NCBI RefSeq assembly: GCF_019703515.2
Contig: NC_059368.1
Location: 36,161,831-36,225,830 of the forward strand
DNA from: Myxocyprinus asiaticus
Lineage: Eukaryota > Chordata > Actinopteri > Cypriniformes > Catostomidae
DNA length: 64,000 bases
Direction of reading: 5' to 3'
Part shown: positions 12,701 through 23,240 of the stretch, piece after piece
Layout of the letters: each line of letters starts with the position of its first letter
Position numbering within the stretch: position 1 is the stretch's first letter
Notes under the pieces: model-generated
The model's input: only the letters and a program-made list of their open reading frames with translations
The model's database searches: none
What the model was told of the DNA's origin: nothing
Translations under genes and position numbers: made by a program

Positions 12701-14431
12701 TAATGTGGCCAATCATAGAGTACTTTGACTTTTGGAAACAACATGTTGACTTCACGTGGATTTATGTTGCAGGTCATTGTGCATTCTTGAAGAATATCAG
12801 TAAACACTTTATATTCAAAAAAACTTGCGATGAACCTTAGTCAGGATAGATACCATATTTGATTAGAGGTGTGTAAAAATGAGGCTGTGAGGGCTTGGAC
12901 ATTCAATGGGCTATGTGCCTTACTGTTGATCGTACAGTTAACATTTCCAAAAACTTCCATTTGAACTAATAAACTCCAGAAAACATGGATTTAAAAATTA
13001 GACACAACTTTTAATGCTTCTGTCCCTCAAAGCCTAGTTTTCATTTCTGTCAAAATAAATATGGCATCCACCCTGACTAAGGTTCATACACAATCTAAAA
13101 AACATCTACAGATGTCAACAAATTCAGATTGGTAGTTATGTGCATTAGAGTACCAACACTAAAAGTCCATAAATAAGCATATAAATATAATTTTATAAAT
13201 GTAATTCACCAAGCATTCTGTTTGTAAGTACATTCACCATTCCACTCTTCTTGTGTATCTAGGCACAGTCTACCTGTGGATGTTCTGGCCCAGCTTTAAT
13301 TCTGCTATTGCTGAACCTGGTGATGCTCAGCTTACAGCCGTTATCAACACCTATTTCTCTCTGGCTGCTTGTGCTCTCGCTGCCTACGCCACCTCCAGTC
13401 TGGTGGAGAAGAGGGGAAAACTTGACATGGTGAGTCAACCAGTCTTTCTGTATTTTTCCAGATCTCATGTTTTAGCAGTCCATGTGCTAATAGACTATCA
13501 TTTTCTGCTGTACAGGTCCACATTCAGAATGCCACGCTGGCTGGAGGTGTTGCCGTGGGTACTTGCGCTGACATGAACATCCAGCCATTTGGAGCAATGC
13601 TGATTGGAATTGTTGCAGGCATTATCTCCACCCTTGGCTTCAAGTTCCTCACTGTATGAGTCTGAAACCAGGAATTTTCATATACTGAATACAATAAAAT
13701 ATCCAGGGATCAAATAGATAATTAATCCGTTATTTCTTTATGGTTTCTTCAGCCCATCCTTGCCTCCAATCTTGGAATCCAAGACACCTGTGGCGTGCAC
13801 AACCTACACGGCATGCCGGGCATCCTGGGTGGCCTTGCTGGCATTGTGGCGGCAGCACTTCAGAGGAAGAAAGGGTAGGGCAGTTGGAAGTCATTTATGT
13901 TGTGTCTTTAGTATTTTTATTAATAATTAAAGTAGCAAATGATTTCATTTTTGTGCTTGTTTTTCTCAGTGTTTCAGCAGCTTCTCAGGCAGGTGGTTTG
14001 GGATCATCTCTTGGGTTTGCTTTGGTGGGCGGGTTGATCACAGGTTGGTACTTTTACCTCCACCACAAAATCTTTTAAATGTTAATTTTTAAAATGTTAA
14101 AATTAGTATGTAACACTTCCTTATTAAACTGCAAACACAAATCTAAGACATTTGACATAAGACTATGTTTTTTGTTTTTTGTTTTTCCCGCTTCCAGGTC
14201 TGATTTTGAAGATTCCATTTTGGGGACAGCCGCCTGACCAAAACTGCTTTGATGACTCCATCTACTGGGAAGTAAGTCAAAAAGAGTGCAAAATCAACAG
14301 TTTTTAATGCTCATAAAATGCCTTTTAAGGTAATTGTGGGTGTGTTTGACATGCAGCTACCTGAGGAAGAGGAGGAGACTGAAGAACGTTTGGCTCATGG
14401 CGATTATTCCAAGAACAAAGCAGAGGCTTAA
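3731..14431 (+). CDS. rhag: Rh-associated glycoprotein Rhag (Rh50), ammonia/CO2 channel
   Basis: Ten coding exons splice in frame to 439 residues: 3731-3917, 10370-10553, 10744-10894, 11384-11531, 13263-13429, 13516-13653, 13753-13874, 13970-14043, 14198-14271 and 14357-14431. Every junction has a GT donor and AG acceptor with matching phase. The product is an Amt/Rh-family membrane channel that moves NH3 (and probably CO2) across the red-cell membrane. It keeps the DVHVMIF block at residues 66-72, the pore-entry D177, and the expected twin histidines H185 (in [10 protein letters not shown]) and H341 (in GVHNLHG). A sequon, N50-E-S, lies in the first extracellular loop. The short C-terminus ([14 protein letters not shown] followed by an acidic tail) and the length fit Rhag better than Rhbg or Rhcg, which run to roughly 450-490 residues. 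Translation could start at M1 or M8; M8 aligns with the mammalian start. Intron 1 is 6.45 kb and holds a hAT-like element; intron 4 holds a 5S-type SINE. Confidence 0.95.
7060..7205 (+). repeat. Unnamed interspersed repeat, copy A
   Basis: CCTTAAACCTAAACCTAACC, then GTCATAAAAAGCAAATGTGA, then TTGCTGAAGCAAGCACATCA recurs at 55190-55320 with about 85% identity by eye. No terminal structure is obvious. It lies in rhag intron 1. Confidence 0.65.
8154..9303 (+). mobile_element. hAT-like element, CAGGTGCGTAGATAGCCC family, uninterrupted copy
   Basis: It begins CAGGTGCGTAGATAGCCC at 8154, and a possible end CACCCCTG stands at 9296-9303. The eight flanking bases CTATTCAA (left) and CTGTTCAG (right) agree at six of eight, as expected for an aged hAT duplication. 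The first 540 bases are shared with 47979-50283, which proves a repeat family, and hold a small hairpin (AGCATGCAAGCATAC against GTATGCTTGTATGCT). There is no transposase. It lies in rhag intron 1. The right end is uncertain. Confidence 0.5.
9791..9856 (+). repeat. Two exact 33-base tandem units
   Basis: TCGTATCCTATCTCTGTCCA plus 13 more bases (to GACTG) occurs twice with no difference and no spacer: 9791-9823 and 9824-9856. This is a recent local duplication in rhag intron 1. Confidence 0.95.
11944..12484 (+). mobile_element. 5S-rRNA-derived SINE (SINE3-like)
   Basis: The head at about 11950-12060 resembles 5S rRNA: CTGAAGCTAAGCAGGGTTGA and GATGGGAGACCTCCAGG correspond to the internal promoter part of 5S genes. 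The body continues with CATTGGATGAGACATTAAAC and GCTGGTGTGTATTGAGCG. The 3' part has AAAGTGCTTTGAGTGTAG then AAAAGTGCTACACAAGAG, the tail such SINEs share with LINEs. It sits in rhag intron 4 in sense orientation and is too diverged to be an active 5S gene. Confidence 0.85.
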
Positions 14432-15605
14432 AATGCTCTTCTCCAAACCAACTTACTTTACAAATCAAGAGACCTCATCCAATAAGCACCTCAGGGCTTT
14501 TCAACCATTAGCATCTCCACCACTTACTGAAATATTTCAAACAGTGAATCCACATATATGAGGAGATGTCATGTATTATATTGTAATTGGTGTTTTTTTA
14601 CGAATACATGTAGCTGAAATTTAAAAATGCACATGATGCATGTAACTCATTATTACACTAATAAGTGGTCTCTAAAACCTTCTCATATTAGGCATAACAT
14701 AACATGGTTAAAAGTATATTACAAAGTTCATAATTTGACCACAATGAGAGCAATTAATTATAAGAACAATAATAGAAATGGCACAATTAAAAATCTATTG
14801 TCGTCATGAAAAGAACTGATCGTGCAAACCAGATACTATGAAGCTAATAAACATATAGTGTTGTCAGGACAATCAAAGTTGCTCACTGTAATGTGCCAAA
14901 AATCTGAGCCATTGTGAGACTTCTTGCCTAAGTGTCTTTTCTCCAAGTAGTTCAATAAGCTTTTTTTTACCATAGCCAGTTTTTTTTGTCATCACTAAAG
15001 ATATATCTTCACTGATGCTTCATAAGCTTTCATAACATAAAGTATTTTTGCAAATCATGCATATATGTCCATATACAAAGAGAGATCCTTCAACATTAAA
15101 ACATTCTATCAACAATTATAATTAGCCATTATTGTAATCAGTAAAAACCCTTTATGTAATGATATATGAATTATTTTAAACAATTGTATCCTGAAAACTA
15201 ATGTAAACTTTTATATTTTCACACAAAGTCTAATACTTTAATATGAACTCAAATACATTACAGATTGTGTAACATCATCTTTTCTCTAAGGATTATTGTA
15301 AAAATGATGCAATTCGAGAGCCTACATTAAAAGCTCTTTAATTGCACTGCTTGAACTCTCAGTTAGCAGTACAAATAAGCAGACGTGATTGGGTAGTCAA
15401 TGCTTGCATCTAATGAGACTTTTGAATGTCTTGTTATTTTAATTTTAAGAAAACATTCAATGTATAACATCATGGATATTTGTCTTAATGTAAGCTGACT
15501 AACTGATTTAACTTTTGTGTTTTTGAATGTATGTGTTCCCATATGCTTCACTCCCAAATTTAGCACCACTTAATTGTATTTGAAAGGTCTGTGAATGTAT
15601 TAAAC
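14432..15605 (+). other. rhag: Probable rhag 3' UTR
   Basis: AT-rich sequence with no open frame follows the rhag stop codon directly. Candidate polyadenylation hexamers are AATAAA near 14847 (in CTAATAAACAT) and ATTAAA near 15598, the latter followed by a T-rich stretch. I cannot tell which is used. The extent is inferred. Confidence 0.35.
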
Positions 15606-16403
15606 TTTTACTGTCATTTATAAATTTGGCCTGAATTTAGTCTGAATTCATTTTTTACATACATTTTAGTATGTGGGTATAAATCAGAAATAAATCTCTC
15701 ACCGCTATAGACATGAGGCGCCTAGAGAGCCTCATTTACTAAATTAAATTGACTGTACTTACGAGTTGCAGGTGTGGTTATTTTAACATCAAAAACATGA
15801 ACATCAAAAACGTTAACATGGCGCCTTTAGATTATAACGTTTTTTCCCATCTAAATGTAGCTTTATTAATCAGCATGTTACGAGCCTTTCCTAATAAACA
15901 AACAGATTTTTGTTCTACTTTTGTGAAAATTAGATGTCATCATGGATGGTAAGGAAAGCCTATTTATACTTATTGTGCAAACAATATTTTAATGCTTCAC
16001 TGTTATGTAAATTGTTTGTTTGTAGTTAATACATTCCCACTTTTAGGAAAATATAAAAATGGTCCTTTCAGACTCTTACATTTTTATAAATGTTCTCTCA
16101 GGGGATATCCCTGAACCCTCATACAGTGTGTTTTATCTGTCAAAAGGCCTCCTGTGTCCCATACATACAGTATATATAAATATTTAAACACATAAACTGT
16201 ACTGCTGTCATTCAGCTTCAAAACGAATTGCTTATCTTATCTTTTAATATTCATATCCAAGTGCCCTCGACTGATGAAATCTTGATGAAATATTTTTATT
16301 TTTTGGTAGAAAAGATCTCTCAGACCCCACTACATAAGCTGTCTCTGGGCCCCCAATGTCCTCATCCCTTCCCAGTTTTGAAAAGACTATTTTGACTGTT
16401 TAG

Positions 16404-16407
<4 letters not shown>

Positions 16408-16478
<71 letters not shown>
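16408..16478. repeat. (TA)n microsatellite
   Basis: An uninterrupted run of about 35 TA dinucleotides. It lies directly beside a Tc1-like element, whose family inserts at TA, so the array either was the target or expanded from the target duplication. Confidence 0.95.
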
Positions 16479-16481
<3 letters not shown>

Positions 16482-16490
16482 TCCTATACA

Positions 16491-17365
16491 CACTGGCGGC
16501 CAAACTTTTGGAATAATTGGTACTATAATTCACCAAAGTGGCATTCAACTGATCACAAAGTATAGTCAGGACATTACTGATGTAAAAAACAGCACATCAC
16601 TATTTGTCATTTTTGATTAAATCTAGACAGGCCTCATTTCCATCAGTCATCACTCCAACACCTTATCCTTGAGTAATCTTGCACTTGCCATTATATCAAA
16701 CACAGTTGAAAGCTATTTGGTTTGTTAAATGACGCTTAATGTTGTCTTTGTGTTTGTTTTTGAGTTGCCACAGTATGCAAGGAAAGAGCTTTCTTTAGAA
16801 ACTCGTCAGTCAATCATTATATTGAAGAATGAAGGCTATACAATGCTTGAAATTGCCAAAAAACTGAAGATTTCATACAAAGGTGTACACTACAGTCTTC
16901 AAAGACAAAGGACAACTGGCTCTAACAAGGACAGAAAGAGATGTGGAAGGCCAGATGTACAACTAAACAAGAGGATAAGTACATCAGAGTCTCCAGTTTG
17001 AGAAATAGACGCCCCAAGAGTGTTATGGATCTTAACCCCAATGAGCTTTTGTGGGATCACATCTATGGCAAGTGCTACAGGAAGTGTGGGGTGAAATGTC
17101 ACCTGAGTATCTGGACAAACTGACAGCTAGAATGCCAAGGATCTGCAAAGCTGTCATTGCTGCATGTGGAGGATTTTTTTTATGAAAACTCTTTGAAGTA
17201 GTTTAAGAAGTTCTGAATATTTTTTTTTAAATTTTAATATTTCACATTATTAATGTCCTGACTATACATTGTGATCAGTTGAATGCCAATTTGGTGAATT
17301 AAAGTACCAATTTCTTTCCATAAGAGCAAAATCTGTACATTATTCCAAACTTTTGGCTGCCAGTA
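16491..17365 (+). mobile_element. Internally deleted Tc1/mariner-like transposon
   Basis: The ends are inverted repeats: the left arm starts CTGGCGGCCAAACTTTTGG at 16493, and the reverse complement of the right end (17339-17363) reads CTGGCAGCCAAAAGTTTGG. The similarity continues inward for about 100 bases; the right arm has some 28 extra bases. Inside, 16729-17001 encodes a helix-turn-helix segment typical of Tc1 transposase N-termini (LSLETRQSIIILKNEG, then EIAKKLKISYKGVHYSL). It then jumps to the C-terminal motif MDLNPNELLWDHI near 17022-17060, which carries the third catalytic acidic residue. The central catalytic domain with the two Asp residues is missing and a stop follows residue 90. 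It is a dead deletion derivative that only an outside transposase could move. Confidence 0.85.
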
Positions 17366-18531
17366 TATATATATATATATAGTACTATTGCTGCCAACAT
17401 GACAAGTTATAAAAACTATTTTTTTAAAAAGATACATAATTTCCTAGCCATATAACTACTTACACCATGTAAGCTACATATTATTATCCAGAACTTTGCT
17501 GGGAAGCAAATATAGAGACCGGAACTTGTGGAACTTTAATTGAGTACCCCTGATTTATACTCTCCTGCCTTGCCCAGCTGTCAATGCTAGAGATTAATAC
17601 AGTATATTGAATGCTGTTAAAGCATTTATTTACCTAGTTTGGCATAACTGTTTCATTATGTTCTTTCCATGGTGTTGATGCATTTGTGGAATATAGAATC
17701 TGTGTTTTCTGTGCGAGTGAAATGAGTAAAGAGCGCTGTTGCATAAATATACGTCATATTTTATATTTGTACATGTATTTTGCTACAGGTATATTTCAAA
17801 CAGACTCCCGAAGCCAACTACTCTTTTTATAATGTCTATATTAATGCCTGAATAATATAACACAAGGTACTGTCATACAAATACACATGGAATAGTTCAC
17901 ATTAAGAATAACATGCATAAAAAATTATACATAAGAAAACACTTACTGTCTTTTCTTTATTGAAATTATTGCAATACTTTGTTATATTATCCTTATGAAC
18001 AATAACAATATTAATGCTCATATGCGTAATAATTGAATATGCAGTTAGGGAAAGTTCATGGAGTTTATCCCGTATGGAGATGAGGAGGAAAAGTTGACTC
18101 GCATGGAGATCCAGATTGTTCATAAAAGTTTTTTTATTTATTTATTTCTTTATTTTTTCAATAAGCAAATTTGTGTAGTTTTGTGTATGTGTATACAAAC
18201 AAAATGTCCATAATTGTTTGAATTAACAAAACAAGTTACTAATAATGAGAAAAAGAACTAATAAAAAAATCTGAATATTTATGTTGTGAATTTTAACAAC
18301 ATTAGTAATACAAATAACAACAATAATAATACTAATAATAGCAGCACAAACACTTTGTCATAACATTGAGGGCAGTGGCCCTTGGCTTTGTATTGTTGAC
18401 AGAATTTGGCTTGTGGTGAAAACTAATTAAGGAACCTTGCTTTAATATCTATGTTTCCAACAGACTATTTGAATGTAAATAGCCACAGTGTATGCCAGGT
18501 GCTATTTACACCTAGTGTAAATATATTGATA

Positions 18532-21178
18532 CAAGATGGCGTCGCAGATGACAGCCTTGGTGTGGAGCTCTCCAATTCTTTTGTTGTTTTTGTTTGTTTG
18601 TCCTGTGTTTAGTAATTTGTTTTCCAATCAGTTTTACCAAGGACAAACTACTGAACATTCAGCAGCACATACCAGACAATCTTTTCCCAGTTTTTGACTA
18701 TTCGGACATTTTGCTAGACATTTTATTTGGAGGCGCAGCTGTGTTGTTCAAGCACACTATGAGATGCACGTGAGGGAAGCGAGCCAGTGTGCTGGTCAAG
18801 CTCCGTCAGCACAGATTTCGAGCAACGCTGCCGAGTATTCATCTAGCGAATCTTCCCTTTCTTCCTAACAAAAGGACGAACTACATCTCCTCACCCGTAC
18901 AAACAAGGACTTTTCAACCTCTGCTGCCTTGTGCTTCAAGAAGCCTGGCTGAGTGAAGCCATTCCGGACAGCACGTTACATCTTTCAGCTGTTCAGAACG
19001 ATCGCATTGCGGAGTTAACAGAGAAAACGAGAGGTGGTGAAACATGTGTTTACATCAATGAAAGTTGGTGTACAGATGTAACAATGTTAAAGAAGATGTG
19101 CTGTCCTAATTTGGAAGTGCTCTTTATCAACTTTAAGCCTTTCTACTCGCCACAGGAGTTTTCCTAGTTTATTCTGGTGTGTTTTTGAAGCTGCAGTCAC
19201 CAATCTGGATGAGCTCACAGATACTGTGACATCATATATCAGTTTCTGTAAGGATATGTGCATTCCTACAAGGACTTATTAAACATTCAACAATGACAAA
19301 CCATGGTTTACAGCAAAACTCAGGCAGCTTCGTCAGGCCAAAGAGGATGCATACAGAAATGGGGGTAAAATCTTGTACAATCAGGCCAGAAACATACTGA
19401 CAAAAGAGATTAGATCGGCCAAAAGAAGCTACTCTGAGAAGCTGAAAAACATGTTTTCAGCTAACGACCCTGCATCAGTGTGGAGAGGCCTGAAAGACAT
19501 TACTAACTACAAGACACCATCCCCCAACATTGTAGGGAATCAACAACTGGCTGACGACTTGAATGTGTTTTCCTGTAGATTTGAAACGCCCAGTCTCACA
19601 CCCCACATCCGCTCTGACCTTCATTTCACACAAACATCAACACCTCCTGCAACCACCCTCCTCCCCCATTCTGCTACTCAACCTGCACTTACGATCTGTG
19701 AAGAGGATGTGTCTTCTGGAAGCAAAACACAAGGAATGTACAGGGCCCAGACAGTGTTTCACCCACTTGTCTAAAATCCTGTGCTGACCAGCTGGCCCCC
19801 ATCTTCACACAGATCTTCAACAGATCACTGGAGCAGTGTGAAGTTCCCTGCTGCTTCAAACACTCCACCATCATCCCTGTCCCAAAGAAACCCAAAATCA
19901 CAGGAATTAATGACTACAGACCCGTCACTCTGATGTCTGTGGTCATGAAATCATTTGAGAGACTGGTGTTGGCCCACCTGAAGGACATCACTGGACACTT
20001 TCTAGATCCCCTTCAATTTGCTTATCGAGCAAACAGGTCTGTGGGGGATGCAGTCAACATGGGATTGCATCATGTCCTGCAACATCTGACAGACCAGGGT
20101 CATATGCAAGGATCCTTTTTGTGGACTTCAGTTCAGCTTTCAACACCATCATCCCAGCTATTCTCCGGACTAAATTACACCATTACTCTGTTCCCACATC
20201 TATCTGTCAGTGGATCACCAGCTTTCTGACGGACAGGCAGCAACTAGTGAGACAGGGGAAATTCACTTCCAGCACATGTACAATCAGCACTGGTGCCCCC
20301 CAGGGATGTGTGCTCTCCCCACTACTTTTCTCCCTGTATACCAATGACTGCACCACCAAGGACCCCTCTGTCAAGCTCCTGAAGTTTGCAGATGACACTA
20401 CTGGCATCGGCCTCATCCAAGATTATGATGAGTCTGTATACAGAAGGGAGGTTGAACGGCTGGCTGTCAAAACATCCTGGAGCTGAACACACTCAAAACA
20501 ATGGAGATGATAGTGGACTTTAGGAGGAACACCTCAGCATCAACCCCGCTCACCATTCTAAACAGCACTGTGGCAGCAGTGGAGTCATTCAGGATCCTGG
20601 GCACTACAATCTCACAAGACCTGAAGTGGGAGACCCACACTGACTTCACTGTGAAAAAGGCCCAGCAGTGGTTGTACTTTCTTTGCCAGTTAAGGAAGTT
20701 CAACCTGCCACAGGAGCTGCTGCTACAGTTCTTCTCAGCAGTCACTGAGTCTGTCCTCTGCACTTTAATAACTGTCTGGTATGGTGCAGCTACTAAATCA
20801 GACATCAGAAAACTATAAAGCACAGTTCGGATTGCTGAGCGGATAATTGGTTGCCCCCTGCCCTCTCTTCAAGAACTGTACACTTCCAGAGTGAGGAAAG
20901 GGGCTGGAAAAATCACTCTGGACCTCACTCACTCAGCCCACTACCTTTTTGAACTGTTGCCTTCTGGACGGTCCTACAGAGCACTGAGCACCAGAACCGT
21001 CAGGCACAGGAACAGTTTTTCTGTTCCATCCATCTCATGAATAGTTAAAACTGCCCCACTGAGCAATAATTATGTGCAATACACAGCTTAGTCTATTTAT
21101 ATTTATCCAACATACTATACCTCTTCTGTCATTATATGTGTTAGCATACTTGGCAGTAAAGCTCATTTCGATTTTGAG
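18532..21178 (+). mobile_element. Degenerate non-LTR retrotransposon, CR1/L2/Jockey group
   Basis: The unit begins near AAGATGGCGTCGCAGATGAC, a leader typical of fish LINEs of this group. It continues through an endonuclease remnant (18931-19167: QEAWLSEAIPDS, then TRGGETCVYINESWCTDV), a linker (19373-19774: KPWFTAKLRQLR then KRSYSEKLKNMFSAND) and reverse transcriptase. The RT pieces are 19933-20229, 20121-20486 and 20501-20818. Motifs seen are [29 protein letters not shown] and the catalytic FADD (20385-20396). The C-terminal end (RVRKGAGKITLDL, then LLPSGRSYRALSTR) runs to about 21020, and the tail has a degenerate GGCAGTAAAGCTCATTTCG end. Frameshifts and stops separate the parts, and a large piece of endonuclease is missing near 19165-19190. 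It is inactive. Its 3' end lies about 200 bases before the next gene's upstream region. Confidence 0.88.
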
Positions 21179-21179
21179 T

Positions 21180-21573
21180 GTGATTGGTCCAGCCTGACCA
21201 GCGCTGAGAAAAGAAACAGGCACCACGTGACAACGCCGTCTACGTGCTTTTTCAGCAGCGGTCTAGACAATAATTTACAGATTGATAATGACATAATGAG
21301 AAAATTAAATAGACACTGTAATAGACGGTACATAGTTAAAATATGAGAATTATTATTACAGAGTGCATGTGTTTTACGCGCCTGCGCTTGAGAGTGCCCG
21401 GATGTGTCGTTTTTAATGACGTAAATTAAGATGGCCGCGCAGAATTGATAACAGAAATGAAAACAAAATCTTTGTATTCACCTCAGTTTATTTTCAGCGC
21501 TGGGTTAATGCTCTGATTTTCATGCTGTTAGGATTTATTTTACATCGGGAAACTCCGAGGACTGTTAAACATG
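21180..21573 (+). promoter_or_regulatory. Probable TATA-less promoter and first exon of the SR-like gene
   Basis: This short CpG-richer island in AT-rich surroundings holds an inverted CCAAT box (ATTGG, about 21183), an E-box (CACGTG near 21222) and an NRF1-like site (CGCGCCTGCGC, 21377-21387, one base off consensus). It also holds a CRE-type site (TGACGTA, 21417-21423) and a YY1-type site (AAGATGGCCGC, 21428-21438). YY1 sites of this form usually sit just downstream of transcription starts in housekeeping genes, so transcription probably begins near 21400-21430. Exon 1 would then run to the ATG at 21571-21573, which abuts a GTAAAG donor. Motifs are seen; use is inferred. Confidence 0.5.
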
Positions 21574-23209
21574 GTAAAGTGTTGAACTGCTTAAATAAAG
21601 GCCAGTAGTCTTATTAAACCTGCAGATAACGCTGTACATCTATGGTTAGCTCTGGTTTTGGCTTTACACATTGCTTCCAAGTATTTAATATAGAAAGAGT
21701 TTACATAGTTTATGAAGTAAAACTAATACAGAATGACTGATTGCAGCACACCTGACTGGAATGTAAATTTAGACCATGGATGTGTTTCCAAACTTAGTGA
21801 GCTGCCTATATAGATAGCATTGGTTTGGCATTGTATGGGCGTTCTGAACATTTTATTTCGGGCTAGGATGCCCACAAATGCTGTCCAGGTAATCAGTTCA
21901 CTTGGTTTTGATAATTTGGAGGATTTGGATGCTTGATTTGTTCTTATTCAGTCTGCAAAATTGGATAGCATGGAGGGAAGCGAGTCAAGTGCAAAAGACA
22001 GAAGACAATCTCGGAGCAGTGGTGAGTTTCGAGAAGAGAAATACAATGAAAGGATCAGGTCTGACCAACCAAACATACATACTGTAATGATGTTAATTAG
22101 TGCTACAGTTTGTTTGCATGTATACATTAACAGAAAGAGAAAATCGGAAATGTAAAAGGAGCAGATCTTCATCATCTTCCAGTTCTTCCTCATCATCATC
22201 ATCATCTTCATGGTCTTCATCCAGCAGTGCTTCATCACGTAGTAAGTCCAGCTCCAGTAGCTCAGGTAAGTTACATTTAATTTAAATTGCTATTATTTAT
22301 GTAGATGTTAGGTATGTTAAATATTGGATGATCTACGTATGGCATCTGTGATTTAGTGTCATGTGTAATACAACAAGTAAAGTTATGTGCACATATTATG
22401 TGTCCATGAAGAATTAGTTGTGATAAAACTTACCACATTGACAGGAAAGAGGAAATCATAAAAAATAAATATATATGTATATATGTAATATATATATATA
22501 TGACACAGACGATTTTGTGTTTCCACCGCTAGATTCTTGCAAAAAGCGAAGAAAATCTTCAAAAAAACAGAAAGATAAGCATGGCAAAAAGGTAACTTGC
22601 TCTTTATGAATATGTCTAGTAATGCTTTGCTTTGTAAATGCAAACAGTTGCACTGTTGAGGAAAGGTGTGGGGATTTTGGTGAACATATACTGAACAACT
22701 GTACCACATCGAGAGTATTCATACATGTACTGTATGTTCGGACTGAATATAAAGGATAAGTGTGAAATTTCTGCACCACTAGAGCCACTAAATGGATTTC
22801 AAACAATAATTAATTTGCTGATTAAAATTCTAAAGGACAGGGCTCTCATGCTCGTGGAAAACCTTGAAATATTAGGGAATTTAAAAATATTGTTTTCCAT
22901 GCCTGGGAATGAATAAAACCTTAAGTTATAGAAATTTCTATTGTACATTTTTCTTACGTTTTACACAAAAAAATTGAAATAAATATATACAGTGCTGTGC
23001 AAAAGTTGTAGGCACATAAGATGTTTCACAAAAGCATTTGTCTTAAGATGGTTATTTATATCTTCAGCTTTAGTGTGTCAATATGCGTTTCCGTTAAAAT
23101 TTTTCTGGATTCCATGTTAAATGTTTTAATTAAACGTTATGATCAAATGGTGTTTAATTAAATTGATACATATATTTTTATTTGATTAAAGCTGTAATAT
23201 ATATATATA

Positions 23210-23240
<31 letters not shown>

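Noticed and set aside
12652..12840. Open frames on both strands after the SINE in rhag intron 4
   Set aside because: Short, unconserved in appearance, without splice support, and within an intron fixed by exons 4 and 5.
22100..22285. Serine run as a chance trinucleotide repeat
   Set aside because: The run mixes TCA, TCT, TCC, AGT and AGC codons, and it sits in an exon whose both junctions keep frame with other exons, so it is kept as part of the SR-like gene.
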